47,069 bases of DNA from Prevotella sp. (GTDB taxonomy: Bacteria > Bacteroidota > Bacteroidia > Bacteroidales > Bacteroidaceae): assembly GCA_017410365.1 (NCBI GenBank), contig JAFQQY010000044.1, positions 1-47,069 on the forward strand, given 5' to 3'. The notes below the pieces were generated by a model that saw only the letters and a program-made list of their open reading frames with translations, was not told the origin of the DNA and made no database searches. Below are positions 1 through 8,638 of the stretch, piece by piece; the first letter of the stretch is position 1, and each line of letters begins with the position of its first letter. Made by a program: the position numbers and the translations under genes.

Positions 1-21
1 AACTGGGCCGTTCGAATATCA

Positions 22-58
22 AAAGTGATGCTTTTAGGAAAGCTAAAAGCACCACTTT
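22..58. terminator. Long hairpin downstream of the DUF3078 gene
   Basis: Arms 22-37 and 43-58 pair at 15 of 16 positions around a 5-nt loop. It lies about 50 nt past the stop of the minus-strand gene that ends at 111, so it probably works as a terminator, perhaps in both directions. The core (tcaaaagtgatgc, then ttagga) recurs at about 43,668-43,695, so this is a copy of a dispersed repeat as well as a local hairpin. Confidence 0.55.
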
Positions 59-110
59 CGTTTAAGAAACAACATAAAAATTGTAGGGTTGAAAGTACTC
101 CCGTCTAAAA

Positions 111-1406
111 TCAGAAAGAATAATCGAAGCCAATAGAACTATACTCATAGAACTGCAGGTAGCCCATGTCATCGTCGCGCTTGGTACTATCGTCAAAGCG
201 TGGATATACAACAAGATTGGCACTGATATACTTGCTTATCTTTAGGGTGAATTTGTTCTCCCACTCCACCAAAGCACGCTTGTAGCTAGTGAAGCCATAA
301 AGACGGGTGTTCCATGAAACGATGTCAGTAATCTGCCAGTCGAGATTAGCGTTTATCTTAGAACCGAAGTCCTCCGCCGTACGATGACCACCCTTTATGC
401 CATAGCGTTCTGCAAGGTTCTTTCTGTCTACATACTTAAAGTTGAACGCCAATGGAGAAAGGTTTATGCTACCCTTCAGGCGGTTGTTCTTCGTAGCCAC
501 GCTGTAGTCCATACCGACAGAGAGGTTAAGGGTGAATGGCGACATGAAGTCGGAATACACCTTGCTGTCATTGCTCTTTAAGCCCTTCGCAAACTGCGTA
601 TAGGCGATGAGTTCCAGCGAATAATACCACTTCTTTGAAGCTTGAAGCCCCAGTTTACCAGTATATCTTAGCACGTCAGTGTTGGTCTTAAACTTATGTA
701 ATGTGTCCTCGCGGGTGTTGCGGAAACCAAGTTGCATCACCAGTTCATTGTCGAACTTAATCTTCTGCTTGTTGTTGTAGTTGGCTTTCAGTCTCACATC
801 AGCGTACATGGTATAGTTGCTTTCGCCACCCTTATGCCAGTTGTCTGAATAGTAGTATTGCTGAAGCTGATAGCTGGTCTTAGCTGAGAACTTCCAGAAG
901 TTTGGCTTTGTGATTACCACGCCCGCAGGTGCATCGTTGCTTGTTGGAGCCACAGGCATTGGTGCCACCTTATCGGCAAGCTTCACCTCTGTCTTTGGCT
1001 TTTCCTCTACATCGTTTCTAATGGTTCCTGCCTTGTCTATTTCCGTCTGCGTCACGTTTATCAGGTCTGGTCGGTTAAGATACAGGTTGAGCAAGGCTGC
1101 ATCTACGGTGCTTTTTGTCTCATCGTCGTCGTCCTGTATTGATAGTTCGTTGCTGGCTGGAGAATGATAGAACGTAACAGGCCCGAAGAGACGGTAGAAG
1201 TCTGATGTGGCCACGGAGTTGTTATCCTTAGCGTCGTCTGACGCCATTTTCGCCGTGTAGGCTTTCAGCGAGTCAACGTAATTGACCACTATATTTTCCG
1301 AATCCGACTTAATCTTTGTGTTAGGGGTATTTTTTGCCGTAGCAGTTGTATAGAAAGCAGCCACGAACAAAGCAATAGAAAATACGATTGTTGATTTCAA
1401 GTTCAT
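111..1406 (-). CDS. DUF3078 family secreted protein (probable outer-membrane associated)
   Basis: 431 aa with an N-terminal signal peptide (hydrophobic residues about 6-22, likely cleavage near TATA-K). Residues about 30-170 are polar and probably unstructured. The C-terminal part from about residue 175 (NFWKFSAK...QQYYYSDNWHKGGESNY) alternates aromatic and polar residues and ends in F (IGFDYSF), as expected of a beta-barrel strand. The NWHKGGESN motif and length match the Bacteroidota DUF3078 family, whose function is not known. The gene is transcribed divergently from yidC, and a TAnnTTTG box at 1426-1433 precedes the ATG. The barrel topology is inference; the family call is fairly firm. 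Confidence 0.8.
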   Translation of the reverse strand: MNLKSTIVFSIALFVAAFYTTATAKNTPNTKIKSDSENIVVNYVDSLKAYTAKMASDDAKDNNSVATSDFYRLFGPVTFYHSPASNELSIQDDDDETKSTVDAALLNLYLNRPDLINVTQTEIDKAGTIRNDVEEKPKTEVKLADKVAPMPVAPTSNDAPAGVVITKPNFWKFSAKTSYQLQQYYYSDNWHKGGESNYTMYADVRLKANYNNKQKIKFDNELVMQLGFRNTREDTLHKFKTNTDVLRYTGKLGLQASKKWYYSLELIAYTQFAKGLKSNDSKVYSDFMSPFTLNLSVGMDYSVATKNNRLKGSINLSPLAFNFKYVDRKNLAERYGIKGGHRTAEDFGSKINANLDWQITDIVSWNTRLYGFTSYKRALVEWENKFTLKISKYISANLVVYPRFDDSTKRDDDMGYLQFYEYSSIGFDYSF

Positions 1407-1425
1407 AAATATATATATTTTCGTG

Positions 1426-1433
1426 CAAAGTTA
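1426..1433 (-). promoter_or_regulatory. -7 box of the DUF3078 gene
   Basis: On the minus strand this reads TAacTTTG, an exact match to the Bacteroidota -7 element, about 20 nt before the start codon. A TTTG lies further upstream (1459-1462) with a spacer of about 25 nt, which is longer than usual, so the -33 element is uncertain. Confidence 0.55.
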
Positions 1434-1505
1434 GAAATTATTATCGAGAATAGTATACCAAAATGAAAAAAATACAAACCGCAAGACATTTTCACGATGT
1501 TATAC

Positions 1506-1536
1506 TTTGCCAATTGCATTAATTTTATTAACTTTG
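1506..1536 (+). promoter_or_regulatory. yidC promoter
   Basis: TTTG at 1506-1509 and TAacTTTG at 1529-1536 with a 19-nt spacer: a full match to the Bacteroidota housekeeping promoter. Transcription should begin near 1543, leaving a leader of about 60 nt before the yidC ATG. Confidence 0.75.
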
Positions 1537-1603
1537 CACATTAGTATTAATTTATTTTTTATAAAGATTTATAATAAAAGTAGCAATAAACAAATAACAT
1601 ATA

Positions 1604-3484
1604 ATGAACAAGAACAATATTATCGGATTTACCCTCATGGCCCTGGTGCTGATTGGTTTCAGCATCTACAACCAGCCGTCAAGCGAGGAGATTGCCGAAC
1701 TAAGAAGACAAGATTCTATTGCCAACGTTGCCAACGAGAAGGCTCTCAAGGCACAACAGCTTGAAGCAGAAGCGCAGAAGGCACAAGCACTTGCTGCACA
1801 GAACGACAGTGCTGCGCTATTTTTCAGTGCTCTGAATGGTACTAACAAAGAGGTGGTGCTGAACAACGGAAAGGTTGAACTGACACTTAATACAAAGGGC
1901 GGTATCATAAAGAAAGCCAAGGTATTAGGATACAAAGACCTTGACGGAGCGGAAGACATCACTTTGTTTGAGGGCGAAGAGCAGAACATGAACTTCATGC
2001 TCGCAGGCAAAACCACAAACATCGTAACCGGCGACCTCTACTTCACCCCTTCTAATGTGAGCAAGACCACTGTCACCATGACTGCTAACGCTGCCAATGG
2101 AGGTAAGGTAATCATAGACTATTCGCTTGGCGAAAACTACATGCTCCACATGTCGTTCAGAACAGAAGGTCTGAGCGGTATCTTCGCACCTAATTATAAA
2201 GAGGTCGATATAGAGTGGAACGAGAAGTGCCGCCAGCACGAGAAAGGTTTTACATTCGAAAACCAGTATTCTACCCTTACCTACAAAATTAAGGATGATG
2301 ATACAGACTACCTGAGCCAGGCATCAAGCGAGAAAGACGAAATCATAGAAGAAACACTCGACTGGGTGGCATTCAAGAATCAGTTCTTCAGCGTAATGCT
2401 CATTTCAAAGGACGACTTTGCAGCCAATGCATCGCTCACAAGCATTCCACAGGAGAAAGGCACTGGCTACCTGAAGTATTACGAAGCAAAACTGAAGACT
2501 GCTTTCGACCCAACGGGTGCCAAGCCAACGGAACTGGAAATGTATTTCGGCCCTAACGACTACCGTCTGCTGCAGAAGGTTCAGAAGCAGAGCAAGTTTG
2601 ACAAGGAATTGGAGATGCAAGACCTCGTTTACCTTGGTTGGCCTATCGTGCGCCTTATCAACCGCTGGTTCACACTCTATGTGTTCGACTGGCTTACAGG
2701 CTTCGGCTTCAACATGGGTATCGTGCTCATTCTCATCACCCTGCTTCTCAAAGCCATCACATTCCCATTGGTCAAGAAGAGCTATATGAGTTCTGCCAAG
2801 ATGCGTGTTCTTCGTCCAAAGATAGAAGAGGCAACAAAGCAGTACAACAAGCCTGAAGACCAGATGATGAAGCAGCAGGCCATGATGACCATCTACTCTA
2901 AGTATGGCGTGAGTCCGCTTAGCGGCTGTCTGCCTATGCTCATTCAGATGCCTATCTGGATTGCCATGTTCAACTTCGTGCCTAACGCCATACAGTTGCG
3001 CGGTCATAGCTTCCTTTGGATTGACGACTTGTCAACCTACGACCCAATCATAGAGTGGACCACAAACATCTGGCTCATTGGCGACCATCTCAGCTTGACA
3101 TGTATCTTGTTCTGCGTGTCTAACGTGCTCTATACAATGATGACCATGCGACAGCAGAAAGACCAGATGATGGGACAGCAGGCCGAACAGATGAAGATGA
3201 TGCAGTGGATGATGTATCTCATGCCTGTAATGTTCTTCTTCATGTTCAACGACTATTCTGCAGGTCTTAACTTCTATTATTTCATTTCACTGTTCTTCAG
3301 TGCCGCCATCATGTGGCTGCTGCGAAAGACCACCAACGATGCAAAGCTTCTTGCATTCCTTGAAGAGCGCTACAAGAAGAACCAGAACAATCCTCAAAAG
3401 GCAAACGGATTGGCAGCAAGATTGGCAGCCATGCAACAGCAAGCTGAGGAACTGAGGAAGCAAAGAGAGAAATACAACAAATAA
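1604..3484 (+). CDS. yidC: Membrane protein insertase YidC
   Basis: 626 aa, full length for the Gram-negative family. It inserts and folds inner-membrane proteins, with or without SecYEG. An N-terminal membrane segment (residues about 5-19) is followed by a K/Q/A-rich linker and the large periplasmic beta domain (about 80-360). The conserved 60K insertase domain occupies about 370-600, with the hallmark stretch FPLVKKSYMSSAKM after the first core membrane segment and further hydrophobic helices near PLSGCLPMLIQMPIWIAMF and LMPVMFFFMF. The C-terminus is basic and charged (KKNQNNPQKA...RKQREKYNK), as in family members that contact the ribosome. It has its own promoter. The next gene lies 110 nt downstream on the same strand and may be co-transcribed. 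Confidence 0.97.
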   Translation: MNKNNIIGFTLMALVLIGFSIYNQPSSEEIAELRRQDSIANVANEKALKAQQLEAEAQKAQALAAQNDSAALFFSALNGTNKEVVLNNGKVELTLNTKGGIIKKAKVLGYKDLDGAEDITLFEGEEQNMNFMLAGKTTNIVTGDLYFTPSNVSKTTVTMTANAANGGKVIIDYSLGENYMLHMSFRTEGLSGIFAPNYKEVDIEWNEKCRQHEKGFTFENQYSTLTYKIKDDDTDYLSQASSEKDEIIEETLDWVAFKNQFFSVMLISKDDFAANASLTSIPQEKGTGYLKYYEAKLKTAFDPTGAKPTELEMYFGPNDYRLLQKVQKQSKFDKELEMQDLVYLGWPIVRLINRWFTLYVFDWLTGFGFNMGIVLILITLLLKAITFPLVKKSYMSSAKMRVLRPKIEEATKQYNKPEDQMMKQQAMMTIYSKYGVSPLSGCLPMLIQMPIWIAMFNFVPNAIQLRGHSFLWIDDLSTYDPIIEWTTNIWLIGDHLSLTCILFCVSNVLYTMMTMRQQKDQMMGQQAEQMKMMQWMMYLMPVMFFFMFNDYSAGLNFYYFISLFFSAAIMWLLRKTTNDAKLLAFLEERYKKNQNNPQKANGLAARLAAMQQQAEELRKQREKYNK

Positions 3485-3499
3485 TATTCTCAAGTTAAC

Positions 3500-3566
3500 A
3501 GTTGACGAGTTGACAAGTAGACAAGTTTATAGTAACAATATCAAATAACACGTTTACTCGTCAACT
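3500..3566. repeat. Intergenic inverted repeat with tandem GTTGAC/GTAGAC motifs
   Basis: Between yidC and the peptidase gene an 11-bp perfect inverted repeat (agttgacgagt at 3500-3510, actcgtcaact at 3556-3566) encloses short tandem motifs (gttgacg, gttgaca, gtagaca). It could fold as a long stem and attenuate read-through from yidC. Related motifs are common between Bacteroidota genes; that statement is recollection, not a search. Confidence 0.5.
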
Positions 3567-3594
3567 CGTTTGCTTATCTACTAAAAAAAACAAT

Positions 3595-5760
3595 ATGCAA
3601 AAATTACTATTAACCGCCGCTACAGCAATACTCATGCTCACTGGCTGCACTAAAACAGAAGAGACATTGAACATCGGTAAAAACAACATCAAGCTTGAAA
3701 GCGACCTGATGACGCCCGAGGCACTATGGGCCATGGGACGAATAGCATCTGCCGAGGCATCGCCTGACGGCAAGCAGATTGTATATCAGGTGGGCTACTA
3801 CAGCGTTGAAGAGAACAAAGGCCACCACGTGCTTTGCATGATAAATGCCGATGGTTCTGACAACCGCCAGCTGACCGAGAGTGCCGGCAATGAGACCGAC
3901 GCCACATGGATTGAAGATGGCAAGCGCATAGCATATATCGCCGACGGACAGATTTGGGCCATGAATGCCGATGGCACCAACAGAACAAAACTGACAGACG
4001 ATGCTACGGGTATAAATGCCTTCAAGTTCTCGCCAGACGGAAAGAAGGTGATACTGCTCAAGTCTATCCCATTCAACGAGATAATAAAGAAGAACCCTGA
4101 CGACCTGCCAAAGGCTACGGGCATCAATGCCACCGACCTCATGTTCCGCCATTGGGACCACTATGTGCAGAGCATACAGCATCCTTATGTAGCCGAGGTT
4201 ACAGAGAACGGCATCACAGAAGGCTATGACATCATGGAGGGCGAACCATACGAGTGTCCTATGGAACCGTTCGGAGGCATCGAACAACTGGCATGGAGCA
4301 CCGACTCAAAGCAGATAGCATATACCAGTCGCAAGAAAACAGGTGTAGATTATGCCATTTCTACCGATTCTGACATCTATCTCTATGACATCGACACAAA
4401 GAAGACCACAAATCTTTGCAAGCCAGCCGACTATGTGGCACCAAAGGTTGACCCGACAAAGACAATGAAGAATCAGGCTGTAAACAGCGAGGAAAACCTC
4501 AAGAACAATCCTGGTTACGACACAAACCCGCAATTCTCTGCCGACGGAAAGTACATAGCATGGCAAAGCATGGCTCGCGACGGTTATGAGGCTGACCGCA
4601 ACAGACTTTGCATCTATACCATCGAGACTGGCGAGAAGAAGTATGTGACCGAGTCGCTTGACACTAACGTGGACTCTTATTTCTGGAATGCCGACTCTGA
4701 AACTCTCACGTTCTTGGCAGTATGGCACGGTTGCGTTAACATCTACCAGACCAACCTGAACGGCGAAGTAAAGCAGTTGACTAACGAACAGGCCGACTTC
4801 GTTTCTGTGGCTCCTGCCAACGACGGAAAGAAACTTCTTGCCATGAAGCAAAGCATGGTTGCACCTACAGACATCTTCATCGTAGAACCAGACACTGCAA
4901 TCGAGAATACAAAAATCAGTCAGGTAACATTCGAGAACAAGCATATCCTCGACCAACTGTCATTAGGTAAGATTGAACAGAGATGGCTCAAGGCTTCTGA
5001 CGGCAAGGACTTACACACATGGATTGTTCTTCCGGCTAATTTCGACCCAAACAAGAAGTATCCTACCCTACTCTTCTGCGAAGGAGGTCCACAGAGTCCT
5101 GTAAGCCAGTTCTGGAGCTATCGTTGGAACTTCCAGATAATGGCTACTCATGGCTATGTAATCATCGCTCCTAACCGTAGAGGTCTGCCAGGCTTCGGCA
5201 GCAAGTGGAACGAGGACATCAGCGGCGATTGGACCGGTCAGTGCATGAACGACTATCTTTCAACTATTGACGACGCTTGCGAGAACCTGCCTTACGTAGA
5301 TAAAGACCGTCTTGGCGCTATCGGTGCCAGCTTCGGCGGCTTCAGCGTTTACTATCTTGCCGGTCATCACGAAAAGCGTTTCAAGTGCTTCATCTCTCAT
5401 TGCGGTGCATTCAATCTTGAAGCAATGTACACCGATACTGAAGAAGCATGGTTCAGCAACTGGGAGTATGATGACGCTTACTGGAATAAGGACCTGACAC
5501 CAAACGCCAAGAGAACATACGAGAACTCACCACATAGATTTGTTGACAAGTGGGACACTCCAATACTTTGCATACACGGTCAGCTTGACTACCGCATCAA
5601 CTACAATCAGGGTATGGGTGCTTTCAATGCTGCACGCATGCGTGGCATACCTGCAGAAATCCTGCTGTTCCCAGATGAGAACCACTGGGTACTGAAACCA
5701 CAGAACGGCATTCTCTGGCAACGCACATTCTTCAACTGGCTGGATAAGTGGTTGAAATAG
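3595..5760 (+). CDS. S9 family prolyl-oligopeptidase-type peptidase, lipoprotein
   Basis: 721 aa. The N-terminus is a lipoprotein signal (lipobox LTGC, Cys18), so the enzyme is probably anchored in the periplasm or on the outer membrane. Residues about 35-450 form a WD40-like beta-propeller with repeated 'SPDGKQIVYQ', 'SADGKYIAW' type motifs. The C-terminal alpha/beta-hydrolase domain carries the triad: Ser579 in GASFGG, Asp665 in GQLDYR and His697 in DENHWV. This arrangement fits the S9C branch (dipeptidyl-peptidase 5 or acylaminoacyl-peptidase type), enzymes that release dipeptides during amino-acid scavenging. Exact specificity cannot be read from the sequence. Confidence 0.92.
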   Translation: MQKLLLTAATAILMLTGCTKTEETLNIGKNNIKLESDLMTPEALWAMGRIASAEASPDGKQIVYQVGYYSVEENKGHHVLCMINADGSDNRQLTESAGNETDATWIEDGKRIAYIADGQIWAMNADGTNRTKLTDDATGINAFKFSPDGKKVILLKSIPFNEIIKKNPDDLPKATGINATDLMFRHWDHYVQSIQHPYVAEVTENGITEGYDIMEGEPYECPMEPFGGIEQLAWSTDSKQIAYTSRKKTGVDYAISTDSDIYLYDIDTKKTTNLCKPADYVAPKVDPTKTMKNQAVNSEENLKNNPGYDTNPQFSADGKYIAWQSMARDGYEADRNRLCIYTIETGEKKYVTESLDTNVDSYFWNADSETLTFLAVWHGCVNIYQTNLNGEVKQLTNEQADFVSVAPANDGKKLLAMKQSMVAPTDIFIVEPDTAIENTKISQVTFENKHILDQLSLGKIEQRWLKASDGKDLHTWIVLPANFDPNKKYPTLLFCEGGPQSPVSQFWSYRWNFQIMATHGYVIIAPNRRGLPGFGSKWNEDISGDWTGQCMNDYLSTIDDACENLPYVDKDRLGAIGASFGGFSVYYLAGHHEKRFKCFISHCGAFNLEAMYTDTEEAWFSNWEYDDAYWNKDLTPNAKRTYENSPHRFVDKWDTPILCIHGQLDYRINYNQGMGAFNAARMRGIPAEILLFPDENHWVLKPQNGILWQRTFFNWLDKWLK

Positions 5761-5763
5761 AAA

Positions 5764-5790
5764 CCTCCCCTAACCCCTCCGAGGGAGGGG
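5764..5790. repeat. C-rich/G-rich intergenic hairpin repeat (copy 1)
   Basis: CCCCTCC at 5774-5780 pairs with GGAGGGG at 5784-5790 around a 3-nt loop, with a second CCTCCC just upstream. It sits 3 nt after the peptidase stop codon and may terminate transcription. Related copies lie at about 10,820-10,850 and 32,371-32,405. Confidence 0.6.
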
Positions 5791-5911
5791 AACTCAGATA
5801 GAGAGAACATATCTTATGGGTATCGTCTTGTATCTTCAGAGTGAGCAAAGCGAGCGGTATCTTCTTATAACTCCATCTAACTCCATAATAAAAATCATAA
5901 ATAAAAAAAAT

Positions 5912-7567
5912 ATGTCAGACAAGATTAAAACATTAAGAGACTCGGCAGCAACCCGTTGGCTGGTGCTGCTATTACTGGCTTTTGCCATGTTCTGTTCATA
6001 TATCTTTATGGACATTCTATCACCTATCAAAGACTTGATGCAGTCAACACGCGGATGGGATTCAACAGCGTTCGGAACAATGCAGGGTTCAGAGACCTTC
6101 CTCAATGTCTTTGTGTTCTTCCTTATCTTTGCGGGTATCATCCTCGACAAGATGGGCGTACGCTTTACAGCCGTTCTTTCTGGTGTTGTAATGCTTATAG
6201 GTGCTGTTATCAACTGGTATGCCGTTACAGAATCATTCATGGGCAGCAGCCTTGAAGTATGGTTCACAAACAATCTCAACTACATACCAGGTTTCTACGA
6301 ACTGGGCATCTCGCCTTTCTATCTCGGAATGCCTGCATCTGCTAAGTTTGCAGCCGTAGGTTTCATGATTTTCGGTTGTGGTGTCGAGATGGCAGGTATC
6401 ACCGTTAGCCGTGGTATCGTGAAGTGGTTCAAGGGTCGTGAGATGGCACTCGCCATGGGTTCTGAGATGGCGCTTGCACGCCTTGGTGTTGCCACATGTA
6501 TGATTTTCTCACCTGTTTTCGCAAAGCTTGGCGGCGACATCGACGTGTCTCGCTCTGTTGCTTTCGGTGTGGTACTTCTAATGATTGCCCTCATCATGTT
6601 CTGCGCCTACTTCTTCATGGACAAGAAGCTTGATGCACAGACAGGCGAAGCAGAGGAGAAGGACGACCCGTTCAAAATCAGCGACCTCGGTCAGATTCTT
6701 TCAAGCAGCGGTTTCTGGCTCGTGGCATTGCTTTGCGTGCTCTACTATTCTGCGATTTTCCCATTCCAGAAGTATGCCGTTAACATGCTCCAGTGCAACC
6801 TCACATTCACAGAGGTTCCTGCTGATTCTTTCTGGGCAGGCAATACCGTAACCATCATCCAGTATTGCATCATGCTTGTTGTGGCTGCAGCTGCTTTTGC
6901 AAGCAACTTCTCAAAGCAGAAGAACATGAAGTTCGGTCTTCAGATTATCGCCGTTGTTGCATTGGTAGTATTCTGTTATATGGGTTACATGCGTCAGAGT
7001 GCAGAGACAATCTTTGCCGTGTTCCCATTGCTTGCTGTAGGTATTACCCCTATCCTTGGCAACTATGTTGACCACAAGGGTAAGGCAGCTTCTATGCTTG
7101 TGCTTGGTTCGGTGCTTCTCATTGCTTGTCACCTCACCTTTGCCTTCGTTCTTCCTATGTTCAAGGGCAATGCCGTTGGCGGCGTAATCATCGCCTACAT
7201 GACAATCCTTGTGCTTGGAGCAAGTTTCTCACTCGTTCCTGCATCACTTTGGCCAAGCGTACCAAAGCTTGTTGACGCTAAGATTATCGGTAGTGCATAC
7301 GCCTTGATTTTCTGGATTCAGAACATTGGCCTTTGGTTGTTCCCAATGCTTATCGGAAAGGTGCTTGATGCCACCAATCCAGAACTTGTTGCCAATCTTC
7401 AGAACGGCACTATCACACCTGAACAGGCTGCCGTATCTTACGATTACACCGCACCGCTTGTAATGCTTGCATGCCTTGGTGTTGCCGCTCTTATTCTGGG
7501 CTTTGCCCTCAAGGCTGTCGACAAGAAGAAAGGTCTTGGTCTTGAAGAGCCAAACATCAAAGACTAA
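5912..7567 (+). CDS. MFS transporter
   Basis: 551 aa from the start MSDKIKTLRDS. An upstream in-frame ATG at 5816 would add 32 residues coded by repeat-like intergenic sequence, and was rejected. At least twelve hydrophobic helices are visible, with a charged cytoplasmic loop near the middle (KKLDAQTGEAEEKDDPF). The MFS-type loop KWFKGREMALAMGSEMALARLG follows one early helix. The substrate is unknown; anion or small organic acid transport would fit the fold but is a guess. It follows the secreted peptidase at 151 nt, so import of digestion products is possible. A strong terminator follows at 7601. Confidence 0.85.
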   Translation: MSDKIKTLRDSAATRWLVLLLLAFAMFCSYIFMDILSPIKDLMQSTRGWDSTAFGTMQGSETFLNVFVFFLIFAGIILDKMGVRFTAVLSGVVMLIGAVINWYAVTESFMGSSLEVWFTNNLNYIPGFYELGISPFYLGMPASAKFAAVGFMIFGCGVEMAGITVSRGIVKWFKGREMALAMGSEMALARLGVATCMIFSPVFAKLGGDIDVSRSVAFGVVLLMIALIMFCAYFFMDKKLDAQTGEAEEKDDPFKISDLGQILSSSGFWLVALLCVLYYSAIFPFQKYAVNMLQCNLTFTEVPADSFWAGNTVTIIQYCIMLVVAAAAFASNFSKQKNMKFGLQIIAVVALVVFCYMGYMRQSAETIFAVFPLLAVGITPILGNYVDHKGKAASMLVLGSVLLIACHLTFAFVLPMFKGNAVGGVIIAYMTILVLGASFSLVPASLWPSVPKLVDAKIIGSAYALIFWIQNIGLWLFPMLIGKVLDATNPELVANLQNGTITPEQAAVSYDYTAPLVMLACLGVAALILGFALKAVDKKKGLGLEEPNIKD

Positions 7568-7600
7568 TGCTTCTTATACTATAAAGCAATAAAATTAAAG

Positions 7601-7636
7601 GCGAAGGCTTCTATAAACGATGTCTTCGCTTTTTTT
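7601..7636 (+). terminator. Rho-independent terminator after the MFS gene
   Basis: gcgaag (7601-7606) pairs with cttcgc (7624-7629), followed by seven T. It separates the transporter from the SUFU-domain gene that starts 21 nt later. Confidence 0.8.
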
Positions 7637-7657
7637 AAATATAGCGCCTCTATATTT

Positions 7658-8404
7658 ATGAAATATAAAAGATTATTTATCTGTATATTTGCAACAACAG
7701 TATTAACAACACTTACGTATGCCTTAACAATAAAAACAATGAAAGAAGACAGAAAAGAAATTGTTCCAAAGTATCATTATTCAGAGAAAGAAATGAATAA
7801 AGTCTATGACTATATTGAGCGGCAATACGGAGTCACTAATTTAGTAGGACATGAAAAATATTCTACAGACATTCATTGCGATATCGTGATAGTAAAACCA
7901 ACAGAGGATCATCCCTATTACAAACTAATCACAATGGGGGCTGGAGCATATAAGATGAATGTTCCGTTGAAATGGGAAACTACGGTATGCGATAGGGCTG
8001 AATACGTTGTATTCCTTCCTGAAAGTTGGAATCTTATATCAGGTAAGGAAGAAGACTACTGGCCTATAAGAATGTTGAAAACAATTGCACGCTTACCTAT
8101 TGAAACCGACAGCTGGCTTTCATACAACCATACGGTTCAATTAACTGATGATAATGGTACTTTGGCAAGTAATGTTGGATACAATTCGTGTGTTCTTCTG
8201 CCTTCCACTGGCATTGATGGCAAGGAGGTCAAACCTGTTAAACTGAGTATTTTTGGAAAAGAAGTGGCTTTCTACCAACTTTTACCATTGTATCCAGAGG
8301 AATTAGAGTACAAGTTAGAACATTCTATTGACGAGCTAATGAACAGATTAAACGCAAAAGACAACCTCATTATAGATATTCATCGCAAAAATAGTTGCAA
8401 ATGA
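7658..8404 (+). CDS. Suppressor-of-fused (SUFU) domain protein with N-terminal membrane segment
   Basis: 248 aa. Residues about 5-24 are hydrophobic (signal anchor or signal peptide). The rest matches the SUFU domain: DIHCDIVIVKPTEDHPYYKLITMGAGAYKMNVP, then WPIRMLKTIARLPIETDSWL, then FYQLLPLYPEELEYKL. Bacterial SUFU proteins were proposed by comparative genomics to serve often as immunity proteins of polymorphic toxins; no toxin is next door, so this could be an orphan immunity gene. The reading frame is visibly more AT-rich than its neighbours, it has hairpin terminators on both sides, and no clear promoter precedes it. These point to an acquired single-gene insertion. Confidence 0.8.
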   Translation: MKYKRLFICIFATTVLTTLTYALTIKTMKEDRKEIVPKYHYSEKEMNKVYDYIERQYGVTNLVGHEKYSTDIHCDIVIVKPTEDHPYYKLITMGAGAYKMNVPLKWETTVCDRAEYVVFLPESWNLISGKEEDYWPIRMLKTIARLPIETDSWLSYNHTVQLTDDNGTLASNVGYNSCVLLPSTGIDGKEVKPVKLSIFGKEVAFYQLLPLYPEELEYKLEHSIDELMNRLNAKDNLIIDIHRKNSCK

Positions 8405-8527
8405 CAAATGCTTAGTTCTGCATCCTAGCTTTAAGAGGTTATTGAAATACCTTTATTGTCACATCAGTTCGATTAGTATATCCATTTATTGAACCTGAAT
8501 AAAAATTAGGAAGAGTTAAGTCATAGT

Positions 8528-8564
8528 AAATCCCAGGAGTATGAAAAAATTACTTCTGGGATTT
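8528..8564 (+). terminator. Hairpin after the SUFU gene
   Basis: aaatcccaggagta (8528-8541) pairs with tacttctgggattt (8551-8564), 14 bp with one G-U pair. It overlaps the -33 region of the promoter that serves the URO-D gene. The roughly 120 nt between the SUFU stop and this stem hold nothing else recognisable. Confidence 0.65.
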
Positions 8565-8595
8565 GTGTTGATATTAAAAATATTATTTATCTTTG
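8562..8595 (+). promoter_or_regulatory. Promoter of the URO-D/MFS operon
   Basis: TAtcTTTG at 8588-8595 is a consensus -7 box. TTTG at 8562-8565 (spacer 22) or TTG at 8568-8570 (spacer 17) may serve as -33. The start codon is 43 nt downstream of the -7 box. Confidence 0.65.
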
Positions 8596-8638
8596 CAAAA
8601 TAAACTTTGTCTTTACCACACAACCCTAAAAAAGAAAA

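Noticed and set aside
5816-5911. N-terminal extension of the MFS transporter from the ATG at 5816
   Set aside because: The added residues are encoded by repeat-like intergenic DNA and do not resemble a transporter N-terminus; the ATG at 5912 gives a typical start.
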